Positions 19,899 through 28,066 of a DNA stretch of 64,000 bases are shown here, one piece after another. The notes beneath the pieces were generated by a model. It did no database searches, was not told the origin of the DNA, and saw only the letters and a list, made by a program, of their open reading frames with translations. The translations under genes and the position numbers were made by a program. The stretch's first letter is position 1, and every line of letters starts with the position of its first letter. This DNA comes from Beijerinckiaceae bacterium (GTDB lineage Bacteria; Pseudomonadota; Alphaproteobacteria; Rhizobiales; Beijerinckiaceae). The stretch spans positions 124,001-188,000 of the forward strand of contig JAPZTO010000003.1 of NCBI GenBank assembly GCA_027532775.1, read 5' to 3'.

Positions 19899-20747
19899 TC
19901 AGCTCCGCGCGGTGATCGGTACGGTCTGGCGGGCAGCCTCGCGGGTTGGCTGGCGGGTATCGGCCGATGTCTCGACGATCTTGGCCGGGGCGACGGCGAA
20001 GCGCGGCGTCCAGCGCAGGGCCTTGTAGTCGAATCCGGCCTCGATCGTCGGTTTGACGACGGCAAAGTAGGGCGAGATGTCGAAGTCACGCGGTGCGTAG
20101 AGCGAGTGGTGGTGGATATGCAGGATTTCCCGTCTTGCATAGCGGGACCGGACCTTTCGGCGTTCTTGCGTATTCTCCACCCGTGCCAGGATCGGGTAGC
20201 GGACCGACTGGAAAGCCTCGGCGATCAGTGTCGAGCAGATCGCACGCGAGGGATCGCCCGAACCGAGCGCCAGCATCCGGCGGCGATAGCGAGTCGGGAT
20301 CGGCAGCGGGATCAGGAAGCGCGCGAGGTCGAGCACGTTCTTGATATCGTATTCATGCCCGATCCGGGCCCGCAGGAAGGCGATCACGCGGTCCTGGTCC
20401 TCGATCTTGAGCGCCACGGGGCGGCAGATGCGGATGTGCCAGTCGCGGTATTTCGACAGCGGTGCCGTGATGACGCCGTGCGACATCTCGGCTTCGATCA
20501 GGACATGGGGTTCGCCATCGGGCTCGGCCTTGCCGAGGCAATCGCCAACATAGATCGCGGAATGCGACCAGGTGGACTGCGTCAGATACTTGATGACGGA
20601 GGAGACGCGGTTATTGCCTTCGACAAGCAGCACATCCGCCGGTTTCAGCACCGAACGCAGCACATCGAAATCAGGCGACGTGGCAGGCTTGTAACCAGCC
20701 AGAGGCTTTTCGAGAAACCTCGCGATTGCGCGGCCAAGCATATTCAT
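19899..20747 (-). CDS. YiiX/YebB-like cysteine hydrolase (permuted papain fold)
   Basis: The 282-residue product resembles the YiiX/YebB group of the NlpC/P60-like permuted papain superfamily, often labelled 'lipo-like protein'. The likely catalytic histidine is in STWSHSAIYVGD (about residues 75-86) and the likely cysteine is in AICSTLIAEAFQ (about 175-186), the permuted His-then-Cys order. The N-terminus has an amphipathic stretch but no clear signal peptide. The C-terminal 40 residues (AKIVETSADTRQPTREAARQ) look disordered. I chose ATG 20747, preceded by GGGGGGCGTGTC. The substrate is unknown; related enzymes act on peptides or acyl bonds. Confidence 0.75.
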   Translation of the reverse strand: MNMLGRAIARFLEKPLAGYKPATSPDFDVLRSVLKPADVLLVEGNNRVSSVIKYLTQSTWSHSAIYVGDCLGKAEPDGEPHVLIEAEMSHGVITAPLSKYRDWHIRICRPVALKIEDQDRVIAFLRARIGHEYDIKNVLDLARFLIPLPIPTRYRRRMLALGSGDPSRAICSTLIAEAFQSVRYPILARVENTQERRKVRSRYARREILHIHHHSLYAPRDFDISPYFAVVKPTIEAGFDYKALRWTPRFAVAPAKIVETSADTRQPTREAARQTVPITARS

Positions 20748-20882
20748 GACACGCCCCCCAGTCTTCTTCGAGAAGGAGGCTACGCCACGAGTTTGCGCCA
20801 AATGCTTGCGATCCGCCGATTCCTGGGCCGGGATCCATGCCTAATTCGGATTAACTCTAAGGCTTGGTGAAACGCGACGCGT

Positions 20883-22109
20883 TCAATCCGTGCCGAGGGC
20901 CAGCTGCTCCTCGAGCATCAGCCGGGCCCGCGCGCGCATTTTCTCGGTGTCGCTCTTGAGCTGGCCGCAGGCGGCGAGGATATCGCGGCCGCGCGGCGTT
21001 CGGATGGGAGAGGCATAGCCGGCATCGAAAATCACTTCCGAAAACCGCTCGATCTGCGCCCAGTCGGAGCATTCGTATTGCGTGCCCGGCCATGGATTGA
21101 ACGGGATCAGGTTGATCTTCGCATGGATGCCGCGCAGCATCCGGACCATGACGCGTGCTTCGGAAAGGCTGTCATTCACGCCTTTCAGCATCACGTATTC
21201 GAAGGTGATACGGCGGGCATTCGAGACGCCGGGATAGGTGCGGCAGGCTTCAAGCAGTTCGGCGATCGGGTATTTCCGGTTGATCGGCACCAGCTCGTCG
21301 CGCAGCGCGTCATTCGTCGCATGGAGCGAGATGGCCAGCATGGCGCCGGTTTCCGCGCCGAGCGGGGCGATTTCCGGCACGACACCCGAGGTCGAGACGG
21401 TGATTTTCCGCCGCGACAGCTGCAGGCCCTGCGGATCGGTGAGGACGCCGATTGCCTCCCGGACATTGGCGTAATTGTAGAGGGGCTCGCCCATGCCCAT
21501 GAAGACGATGTTCGAGACGAAGCGGCCGCCATCCTTCGGCACGAAGGCGCCTTCCGGAGGCGCCTTGCCGGGGTAGTCGCCAAGGCGGTCCCGCGCGACC
21601 ATCACCTGGGCGACAATCTCCCAGGCCTCGAGATTGCGCACCAGTTTCTGGGTGCCTGTATGGCAGAATGAACAGTTGAGCGTGCAGCCGACCTGGCTCG
21701 ACACGCAAAGTGTGCCGCGATCGCGCTCGGGAATATAGACGCATTCCACCTCGGCGCCGCGATCGGCGAGACCACGGGGGGGCAAGCGCAGGACCCATTT
21801 GCGGGTGCCATCCGACGAGATCTGCTCCCGTACGATTTCCGGCCGGGCAAGCGTGGCGTGCTGCACGAGATGGGTCTGGAGCTGCCGGGCGACATTGGTC
21901 ATGTCGCCGAATTCCTGCGCACCGCGCACATAGATCCAGTGCCAGAGCTGCGACAGGCGCATCCGGCGTTCCTTTTCCGGAACACCGGCCTGTTCCAGCA
22001 GGTCGGCCAGCCTCTCGCGGGACAGGCCGACAAGTGTCGGACGGTTCCCGGGAGGGGCAAGGGCGGGGGCGGGAGCGGCCCCGGCGTCGGAGAGTGCGGC
22101 TTCGATCAT
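20883..22109 (-). CDS. rlmN: dual-specificity 23S rRNA A2503 / tRNA A37 C2-methyltransferase
   Basis: RlmN is a radical SAM enzyme that methylates C2 of A2503 in 23S rRNA and of A37 in some tRNAs. The 408-residue product carries C142, C146 and C149 (GCTLNCSFC) as the radical SAM cluster ligands, and the resolving cysteine near the C-terminus in [20 protein letters not shown] at about residues 207-218 and [16 protein letters not shown] are family hallmarks. The N-terminal 25 residues are an alanine- and proline-rich extension. It is a single gene on the minus strand, 10 bases downstream of the IalB-like gene. Confidence 0.96.
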   Translation of the reverse strand: MIEAALSDAGAAPAPALAPPGNRPTLVGLSRERLADLLEQAGVPEKERRMRLSQLWHWIYVRGAQEFGDMTNVARQLQTHLVQHATLARPEIVREQISSDGTRKWVLRLPPRGLADRGAEVECVYIPERDRGTLCVSSQVGCTLNCSFCHTGTQKLVRNLEAWEIVAQVMVARDRLGDYPGKAPPEGAFVPKDGGRFVSNIVFMGMGEPLYNYANVREAIGVLTDPQGLQLSRRKITVSTSGVVPEIAPLGAETGAMLAISLHATNDALRDELVPINRKYPIAELLEACRTYPGVSNARRITFEYVMLKGVNDSLSEARVMVRMLRGIHAKINLIPFNPWPGTQYECSDWAQIERFSEVIFDAGYASPIRTPRGRDILAACGQLKSDTEKMRARARLMLEEQLALGTD

Positions 22110-22119
22110 GACGGGCCGA

Positions 22120-22725
22120 TCAGGGGCATTCTTTCGCCACAGCCTCGATGGCCCGGGCGAAGCCGTTCATGGAATAACGGTCCGTCGTCTCGTTGCCGCG
22201 GGCCGAAGCCACCTTGATCGAGATGCTCTGTGCCCGCTTCATCTGCTCGATAAGCTGGGCCTCCTGGGCCGGGTTCTTGAGGAAGGCGCTTTCGCCCGAG
22301 GCAACCAGCGCGAAGGTAGCCGTGCCGACGGAAAGCGTGCCGTCCTGGCCGTTCTTCGTGGCGAAGCCGAGCTTGAAAGCCACCTCGTTGCGCGCGCCAT
22401 CGGCGGCACGGGTCGAGATGAACAGATAGCCGGGATCCCGCTTCAGGGCCTTGGGCAGGCGTTCCTTCGGCTCGGACAGGGCATAGCACATCTTCTGCTT
22501 GTCCTTGCCGGTTGTCAGGGCCCGCCAGTCGTTGAAGGTGCCGATCAGGAAGGTCTGGGCACCGCCGGCCGGGGCCGCGTTCGCCGCAGGACGGTTGGCC
22601 GGGGCGGCAGCGGGGCGATTGGCCTGGGCCTGCGCGCCGGAAGCAACCATGCACATCGCGAGGCTGGCCCATGCGGCCGCGATGCGCAGCCCGACCAAAC
22701 CCTGTCTCGAAACGAAGGTCTTCAT
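22120..22725 (-). CDS. invasion-associated locus B (IalB) family exported protein
   Basis: The 201-residue product has a signal peptide (about residues 1-34, ending GAQAQ), a proline- and alanine-rich linker with repeated NRPAA, then the IalB-like domain beginning [14 protein letters not shown]. Typical positions follow: [10 protein letters not shown] with one cysteine, [35 protein letters not shown], a [20 protein letters not shown]-like block, and a terminal cysteine that could pair with the first. IalB-family proteins are widespread periplasmic proteins in Hyphomicrobiales. The name comes from Bartonella and does not imply virulence here. It is upstream of rlmN and divergent from the sigma factor. 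Confidence 0.85.
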   Translation of the reverse strand: MKTFVSRQGLVGLRIAAAWASLAMCMVASGAQAQANRPAAAPANRPAANAAPAGGAQTFLIGTFNDWRALTTGKDKQKMCYALSEPKERLPKALKRDPGYLFISTRAADGARNEVAFKLGFATKNGQDGTLSVGTATFALVASGESAFLKNPAQEAQLIEQMKRAQSISIKVASARGNETTDRYSMNGFARAIEAVAKECP

Positions 22726-22983
22726 CGTTCGTGACGTCTCCCTCTACGGTTGCCCTGCGCCGGATCCCGCACTCCGGAGAGCGCAAGGCCGGGAGCGATT
22801 CCACGGTTCCGGTCCGCTAAATGCCTGATATGGCGTGAATAGGGCATGAACTTCAAAGCCCGATCCGGCTTCCCTTAGCGCAAAGTCCGGGCAACGACAA
22901 ACACTCTCGCCTCCCGCAGCGCGGCAAAACGGCCCGGGATCGGGTAGTCGGCGCGAAACCCGGCCCTATGTGGTTGTTTGTTC

Positions 22984-23008
22984 GGCACCGGAGCGTTACA
23001 CCGGTGCC
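22984..23008. promoter_or_regulatory. inverted repeat upstream of the ECF sigma gene
   Basis: A perfect 8-base inverted repeat (GGCACCGG / CCGGTGCC) with a 9-base spacer ends 27 bases before the chosen GTG start. It could be an operator or a leader hairpin, but nothing else in the 310-base gap (22726-23035) identifies the regulator. The gap also must hold the divergent IalB-like promoter; I see no other convincing element in it. Confidence 0.4.
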
Positions 23009-23035
23009 CAGACCAAGGGGAATCGAGGATCCTGC

Positions 23036-23605
23036 GTGCCGGCCGCCGATCATTGGGCCTTGCTGATGCGTGCCGTTGCCGAGCGGCGGGACAAGGCCGC
23101 CTTCACAGAGATCTTCGACTATTTCACGCCCCGTCTCGAGGCGTATCTCATCCGGCTGGGTCTTGATTCCGGCGGCGCGGAAGAGATCGCGCAGGATGTG
23201 ATGATCACGCTCTGGCGCAAGGCCGAGCTGTTCGATGCCGAGAAATCCTCACTGGCGACCTGGCTCTACCGGGTGGCCCGGAACCGCCGGATCGACCTGT
23301 CGCGCCGGAGCCGCACCGATTACGTGGATCCGCAGTCGCCGGCTATCCTCGACATTCCCGAGGAACGGCGGTTCGAATCGGAAATCGACGGCCAGCAGCG
23401 GGACGACATCGTGCGGTCACTGATCACCGGCCTGCCTGTCGAGCAGCGCGACCTCGTCCTGCTGGCCTTCTATGAGGGGCTGTCGCATTCGCAGATCGCC
23501 GAACGGACCGGGTTGCCGCTCGGGACCGTGAAATCCCGGCTGAGGCTTGCCTTCACCCGGTTGCGCCGGGCGCTCGAGGCTGGCGGCATTTCCGAATCGC
23601 GCTGA
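23036..23605 (+). CDS. ECF-family RNA polymerase sigma factor
   Basis: This is a group 4 sigma factor of about 189 residues. Region 2 is seen as IFDYFTPRLEAYLIRLGLDSGGAEEIAQDVMITLWRKAELFD, followed by SLATWLYRVARNRRIDLSRR. Region 4 ends with LVLLAFYEGLSHSQIAERTGLPLGTVKSRLRLAFTRLRRAL, a clear helix-turn-helix. The sequence is close in style to the RpoE-type sigma factors that respond to singlet oxygen and are normally held by a ChrR anti-sigma, but no anti-sigma gene is adjacent. I chose the GTG at 23036 with GAGG seven bases before it; the frame is open to 22970 and an ATG at 23066 is also possible. Confidence 0.88.
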   Translation: MPAADHWALLMRAVAERRDKAAFTEIFDYFTPRLEAYLIRLGLDSGGAEEIAQDVMITLWRKAELFDAEKSSLATWLYRVARNRRIDLSRRSRTDYVDPQSPAILDIPEERRFESEIDGQQRDDIVRSLITGLPVEQRDLVLLAFYEGLSHSQIAERTGLPLGTVKSRLRLAFTRLRRALEAGGISESR

Positions 23606-23642
23606 TCGCTTCCGGCAGCTGACCGGGCTTGGATCCGGCCGC

Positions 23643-24023
23643 TCAGACCTGCTCCCGGTCGAGCGTCTCGCGGGCCCTTTCGCGGTGTTCCGGCTGCAAG
23701 GCGCCGCGCACCGAAGCGAGGGCCGTTGCGAGCACGGCGGCATCATCGGTGAAGCCGAGGACCGGCAGGACATCCGGCACCGTATCCACCGGCAGCACGA
23801 AATAGGCGAGAGCGAGCAGGAGGATCCAGCGGATGCGGGGCGGGGTGGCCGGGTCCCGGACGCAGAAATAGGCGGCCAGAAGATCCTCGGCGAACGGCAA
23901 TTGCCGCGCCAGACGGCGCAGCTTCCCGCGCATGCGCTGGAGCATATCCTCCTCGTCGCGCAGGGCGCTGCGGGCTGCATCCATCTCGGTCTTGGAAAAA
24001 GGCGCCTGCCAGAAGCTGTCCAT
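23643..24023 (-). CDS. DUF1232 (YkvA-like) membrane protein
   Basis: A 126-residue protein of the DUF1232 family. The diagnostic stretch is RIRWILLLALAYFVLPVDTVPDVLPVLGFTDDAAVLATAL at about residues 63-102, which contains the LxPxDxxPDxxPxxGxxDD pattern and one or two hydrophobic segments. The N-terminal half is charged and helical. The function of the family is unknown. ATG 24023 has GGGAGG five bases upstream. It is convergent with the ECF sigma gene, with 37 bases between stops. Confidence 0.82.
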   Translation of the reverse strand: MDSFWQAPFSKTEMDAARSALRDEEDMLQRMRGKLRRLARQLPFAEDLLAAYFCVRDPATPPRIRWILLLALAYFVLPVDTVPDVLPVLGFTDDAAVLATALASVRGALQPEHRERARETLDREQV

Positions 24024-24149
24024 TCGATCCTCCCTCGACCTCATCCTTTCCGCCGATTGCGGCGGGACCATGGAAGGCCGATCGGCCGAGAGGCTTGCGT
24101 CATGCCGGAAGGCGGCCTAATCCGCCCCGAACCAGGAAGGAATATGCCC

Positions 24150-24935
24150 ATGCGCCTCGATTCTTCAATCGCCGCCATTGTCACCGGCAGCGCCTCCGGC
24201 CTCGGAGAGGCCACGGCCCGCCATCTCGCCGGTTTCGGTGTCCGGGTGGGCGTCCTCGATCTCAATCCCGAGCGGGGCGAAAAGGTTGCCGCGGAAATCG
24301 GCGGCACCTTCGCGCGCTGCGATGTGACGGATGACGCGTCTGTTGCCGAGGCGCTCGCCAAGGTCCGGGGCCGGCACGGTATCGAGCGCATCCTCGTCAA
24401 TTGTGCCGGCATTGTCGCCGGACGGCGCACCGTCAGCAAGGATCGCGAGAGCGGCGCTCTCGTTGCCCATGATCTCGGCAGTTTCACCAAGGTGATCTCG
24501 ATCAACCTGATCGGCACGTTCCGGATGATCGCGCAATGCTCGGTCGCCATGGCCGGCCTCGAGCCGCTGGATGCGGATGGCGGGCGCGGGGTGATCGTCA
24601 GCACGGCTTCCGTGGCGGCGGAGGACGGGCAGATCGGCCAGGCCGCCTATTCTGCCTCCAAGGCCGGCGTGGCCGGCATGACCCTGCCGATCGCGCGGGA
24701 TCTTGCCTCGCACGGGATCCGCGTCATGTCGATCATGCCGGGGATCTTCCATACGCCGATGTTCGACCAGATCTCGGAAGAATATCGCAAGTCGCTCGCG
24801 CAGCAGGTACCGTTCCCGCAGCGGCTCGGCAATCCGGCGGAATATGCCAGCCTCGTCGAGAGCATCTGCCGGAACGATTATCTCAACGGCACCTCGATCC
24901 GCCTCGACGGCACGATCCGCCTCGCGCCGAAATAA
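24150..24935 (+). CDS. short-chain dehydrogenase (3-hydroxyacyl-CoA dehydrogenase type 2-like)
   Basis: A 261-residue classical SDR, predicted to oxidize 3-hydroxyacyl-CoA or 3-hydroxy-2-methylbutyryl-CoA with NAD. The cofactor motif TGSASGLGEATA is at about residues 11-22, with an acidic residue after the second strand (VLDLN) that favours NAD. NCAG is near 86. The catalytic serine lies in IVSTASVAAEDGQIGQ, followed by YSASKAG for the Tyr and Lys. The long insert SKDRESGALVAHDLGSFTKVI and the end PQRLGNPAEYASLV match the HSD10 branch. I chose ATG 24150, nine bases after AGGAAGG; an ATG at 24144 is also possible. Confidence 0.9.
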   Translation: MRLDSSIAAIVTGSASGLGEATARHLAGFGVRVGVLDLNPERGEKVAAEIGGTFARCDVTDDASVAEALAKVRGRHGIERILVNCAGIVAGRRTVSKDRESGALVAHDLGSFTKVISINLIGTFRMIAQCSVAMAGLEPLDADGGRGVIVSTASVAAEDGQIGQAAYSASKAGVAGMTLPIARDLASHGIRVMSIMPGIFHTPMFDQISEEYRKSLAQQVPFPQRLGNPAEYASLVESICRNDYLNGTSIRLDGTIRLAPK

Positions 24936-24942
24936 ATGCGGC

Positions 24943-25248
24943 TCACGGAGCCAGGCGACCGGCGGCGATGGCCTCCATCCGCCGGGCCAGTTCCAGGTCG
25001 AGCGCGGTCAGGCCGCCGGCATCATGCGTGGTAAGCCGGACCTTCACCTCGCGATAGACATTCGACCATTCGGGATGGTGATCGAGCTTTTCCGCCTCGA
25101 TCGCTGCTTCAGCCATGAAGCCGAAAGCGGCGCGGAAGCCGGGGAAACGATAAGTGCGGAGGATTGCCTTGCCGCCGCTCTCGAGCTGCCACGCGGCCAG
25201 TTCGGCGAGGGCGCTTCCGCGCTCCGCATCGGTCAGGGTTCGGGCCAT
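24943..25248 (-). CDS. phhB: 4a-hydroxytetrahydrobiopterin dehydratase (pterin-4a-carbinolamine dehydratase)
   Basis: This 101-residue protein is a pterin-4a-carbinolamine dehydratase, which dehydrates the carbinolamine formed by aromatic amino-acid hydroxylases. The active-site cluster HHPEW is at residues 57-61, with the partner histidine H75 in LTTHDAGG. The family's FGFMAEAAIEAEKLDHHPEW context is complete. No phenylalanine hydroxylase gene is adjacent, so the partner is unknown. It is convergent with the SDR gene, seven bases apart, and lies 33 bases downstream of thpR. Confidence 0.93.
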   Translation of the reverse strand: MARTLTDAERGSALAELAAWQLESGGKAILRTYRFPGFRAAFGFMAEAAIEAEKLDHHPEWSNVYREVKVRLTTHDAGGLTALDLELARRMEAIAAGRLAP

Positions 25249-25281
25249 CGCATTCCCTCCGTGTCGGTGGCCCGCCCGCGC

Positions 25282-25815
25282 TTACTGAAGCGGGTAGGCT
25301 GCCTCGACGATATAGGGCCCGCCGCCGAAGGTTTCACGGGCGGAAAAGAGCGAAAAATGCTCGGCGGTAAAGCGGCAGGGCGGGAAGGGCGCGTGGGCTG
25401 CCAGATAATCCGCGACATCCAGCACCGAGGCTGCCCGAAGGCGCGCGAGGGTGACATGCGGCGTGAATTTCCGCGGTTCCGGCTTGAGGCCGAGGCGCCG
25501 CAGGCAGCGCTCGCTCTCGGCCTGAAGCTCGATCAGGGCCCGGTTGGGTGCCACGCTCGCATAAAGTGTATGCGGCTTGTCTCCGCCGAAAACGCCGAGG
25601 CCCGTCAGGGCTACGGGAACCGATTCCCGGCCGATCTCGGCCAGTTCATCCTCGATGTCCCGGGCGAAACGCCGGTCGATATCACCGATGAAACGGAGGG
25701 TGAGGTGGTAATCCGAAGGGTCAACCCATCGGGCGCCCGGAAGGCCCCAGCGGAGCCCCGAAAGCAGGGACGCAACGCCTTCCGGCAACTCGAGACCGAC
25801 AAAGAGACGAGGCAT
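25282..25815 (-). CDS. thpR: RNA 2',3'-cyclic phosphodiesterase
   Basis: A 2H-superfamily phosphoesterase of 177 residues, formerly called 2'-5' RNA ligase, that opens 2',3'-cyclic phosphates. Both catalytic motifs are present: H37-L-T in YHLTLRFIG and H120-V-T in FTPHVTLARL. The opening MPRLFVGLELPEGV is typical. I chose ATG 25815; an upstream in-frame start at 25836 would add seven residues outside the family pattern. It is probably transcribed together with the pterin dehydratase gene downstream. Confidence 0.92.
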   Translation of the reverse strand: MPRLFVGLELPEGVASLLSGLRWGLPGARWVDPSDYHLTLRFIGDIDRRFARDIEDELAEIGRESVPVALTGLGVFGGDKPHTLYASVAPNRALIELQAESERCLRRLGLKPEPRKFTPHVTLARLRAASVLDVADYLAAHAPFPPCRFTAEHFSLFSARETFGGGPYIVEAAYPLQ

Positions 25816-25922
25816 GACCGTTCCCCCTCGAATCACGCATCCGAGGTCACGGTAACACGATTTCCGTAAAGAAAAGCCCCTTCGGAATGCTCGTCCCGCA
25901 GGTCTTTATTTCGCCAGCGAAA

Positions 25923-26489
25923 TCATGCCTTTGGCTTGCGGAAAATCCGGAGGGTCTCGTAGCCGGGCTCTTCCGTGAACCCGGTCCGCGCCGCCCATTC
26001 GGGGATCAGCCGCGACGCAGCGTCATAGGCGAAGGAGCCGGTATAGAACAGCACCAGCCCGCCCGGCCGTACGAGGCCGGTCAAGGCGTCGAGCACGCCC
26101 TTGTCGTCGAGGGCGGCAAAGGCGGCATTGTTCTCCGACCAGAACTCGCAGAGATGGAACAAGGTCACGATGTCGAAGGCCGGCAGCAGCCGGGTATTGA
26201 TCTGGTAGATGTCGCTGTAAAGGACCTTGTAGTATTTGCCGAGATGCGGGTTCTCGGTCACCAGCCGGATGTAGGAGCGGTATTCCGGCTCCGTGGCGGT
26301 GATGCCGATCACCGCATGATCGCTGGCCGGGGCCTGCAGCCCGACATGGTGGTGATCGCCGGTGCCGAAATGGAAGATCGTCTGTCCGGCAAGCCCCGTC
26401 TCCTTGAGATAGGACGTGAAATGCACGTCACAGGGGCATTGCTTCACGTCGAGCGGCCAGGGATCCTTCCAGAGTTCGAGCCGTGCCAT
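25923..26489 (-). CDS. putative SAM-dependent methyltransferase-like protein
   Basis: A 188-residue protein with a Rossmann-like pattern: IFHFGTGDHHHVGL at about residues 39-52, in the place of motif I, a following VIGITATEPEY, then FDIVTLFHLCEFW and LVRPGGLVLFYTGSF, which resemble methyltransferase motifs IV and VI. The glycine motif is unusual (FGTGDHHH instead of GxGxG) and may instead bind a metal or another ligand. I do not recognise a specific family. ATG 26489 has GGGGAGG six bases upstream. It stands between thpR and the GDSL esterase on the minus strand. Confidence 0.65.
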   Translation of the reverse strand: MARLELWKDPWPLDVKQCPCDVHFTSYLKETGLAGQTIFHFGTGDHHHVGLQAPASDHAVIGITATEPEYRSYIRLVTENPHLGKYYKVLYSDIYQINTRLLPAFDIVTLFHLCEFWSENNAAFAALDDKGVLDALTGLVRPGGLVLFYTGSFAYDAASRLIPEWAARTGFTEEPGYETLRIFRKPKA

Positions 26490-26582
26490 TTCATCCTCCC
26501 CGCAGGTCCTGCACCGGTTTTTCCTGCCGGTAGAGAAGCGGGATGCGCTTGGCAAGCTGCTTGCCGCGCGAGGCGTGAAGAA

Positions 26583-27272
26583 TCAGCGCGCCGGCAGTGC
26601 GACGAGGGTCTGTTCGACCACAGGCAGGATCCGTTCGACGATGATACGCACGCCGGCGGGGTTGGGATGGATGCCATCGGCGAGATTGAGATCCGCCCGG
26701 CCCTGCACCCCCTCAAGGAAGAAGGGATAGAGCGGGATACCGTGCTTTGCGGCAAGGCGCGGATAGATCGCGTCAAAGGCCGCAACGTAATCAGGGCCGT
26801 TGTTCCGGGGCGCCATCATCCCGGCCAGCAGCACCTGGATCTTGCGCGACCGCAGCTTCGTTATGATCTCGTCCAGCGCCTGCTCGGTGATGCGCGGATC
26901 GATGCCGCGAAGGGCATCATTCGCACCCAGTTCGAGGATGACGAGGTCGGTATCCTCGGCCACGCCCCAGTCGAGGCGTTCAAGCCCGCCGCTGGCGGTA
27001 TCGCCGGATACGCTGGCATTCTCGATCACCACATTGTGACCGCGCGCCTTGAGCGCGGCTTCCAGCCTGCTGGGGAAAGCGTCGTTCTGGGCCAGTTGGT
27101 AGCCGGCTGAAAGGCTGTCGCCAAAGGCCACGAGCCGCAGCGTGCGAGCCGCGGCATCCGAGGGATGTGCCGCCAGGCCGACTGCCAGACCGACTGCCAG
27201 CAAACCGGCGCGCCACAACCCGGAAAGAGAACCGAACGCCAATCTCACTGCGTATCTCCTGACAAAAGCCAT
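26583..27272 (-). CDS. tesA: arylesterase / TesA-like SGNH hydrolase
   Basis: A periplasmic SGNH hydrolase (lysophospholipase, thioesterase or arylesterase activity) of 229 residues. The signal sequence runs to about residue 43. Block I is FGDSLSAGY with S53, block II has G90 in VSGDTASGG, block III is GAND with N118, and block V is DGIHPN with D199 and H202, so the catalytic set is complete. ATG 27272 has GGAAGG four bases upstream. It is divergent from the YbbA/YbbP-type ABC genes, an arrangement conserved in many proteobacteria. Confidence 0.92.
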   Translation of the reverse strand: MAFVRRYAVRLAFGSLSGLWRAGLLAVGLAVGLAAHPSDAAARTLRLVAFGDSLSAGYQLAQNDAFPSRLEAALKARGHNVVIENASVSGDTASGGLERLDWGVAEDTDLVILELGANDALRGIDPRITEQALDEIITKLRSRKIQVLLAGMMAPRNNGPDYVAAFDAIYPRLAAKHGIPLYPFFLEGVQGRADLNLADGIHPNPAGVRIIVERILPVVEQTLVALPAR

Positions 27273-27322
27273 GTTCCTTCCCACATTGGTTGCACCTTCC
27301 AACGCAGGCGGACCCGTTCAAG

Positions 27323-28066
27323 ATGTTATCTCCCCTCCTTCAGGACAAGCCCGACGCACCATCGCGCGTTCCCCAGCCCTCGGCGATCGCCATGCGCGAC
27401 GTGGATCTCAGCCTGGGCGAGGGCGCGTCCCGCGTGCATATCCTGCGTGGCGTTTCGCTCTCGGTGGCGCAGGGCGAGGCGATCGGGCTGGTCGGCCCGT
27501 CCGGTTCCGGAAAATCCACCTTGCTGATGACGGCGGCAGGGCTCGAGCGGCCGGATTCCGGCAGCGTGACCATTGCCGGCGAGGAGATCACCCGCCTCAG
27601 CGAGGACCGGCTGGCGCAGTTCCGTGGCCGGCGGATCGGTATCGTCTTCCAGGCCTTCCACCTGATTCCCACCATGACCGCGCTCGAGAATGTGGCCGTG
27701 CCGCTGGAACTGGCCGGTGACCGCGAGGCCTTCGACAAGGCCGCCGCCGAACTGGCCTCGGTCGGGCTCGGCCAGCGCCTCGACCATTATCCCGGTCAGC
27801 TTTCCGGCGGTGAACAGCAGCGCGTGGCGCTGGCGCGGGCCCTTGCGCCCCGGCCGGCCATCCTCGTCGCCGACGAGCCGACCGGCAATCTTGACGAGGG
27901 GACGGGGCGCGAGATCGTCGACCTGCTCTTCGCGCTCAAACGCGATCGGGGAACGACGCTCCTCCTCGTGACGCATGATCTCGGCCTTGCCGAACGCTGC
28001 GACCGGATTGTCCGGCTCAAGGCAGGCAAGATTGTCGAAGAGCGCGCGCCGGCCCTGGCGGAATGA
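27323..28066 (+). CDS. ABC transporter ATP-binding protein (YbbA/LolD type)
   Basis: A 247-residue ABC ATPase of the MacB/LolD/YbbA group. Walker A GPSGSGKS is at residues 58-65, the Q-loop glutamine at 110 ([18 protein letters not shown]), the signature [15 protein letters not shown] from 160, and Walker [13 protein letters not shown] from about 180. The Q-loop region and TGNLDE are typical of transporters that use an FtsX-type permease, which follows directly. I chose ATG 27323; an in-frame TTG lies 33 bases upstream. The stop overlaps the permease start by four bases. Confidence 0.93.
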   Translation: MLSPLLQDKPDAPSRVPQPSAIAMRDVDLSLGEGASRVHILRGVSLSVAQGEAIGLVGPSGSGKSTLLMTAAGLERPDSGSVTIAGEEITRLSEDRLAQFRGRRIGIVFQAFHLIPTMTALENVAVPLELAGDREAFDKAAAELASVGLGQRLDHYPGQLSGGEQQRVALARALAPRPAILVADEPTGNLDEGTGREIVDLLFALKRDRGTTLLLVTHDLGLAERCDRIVRLKAGKIVEERAPALAE

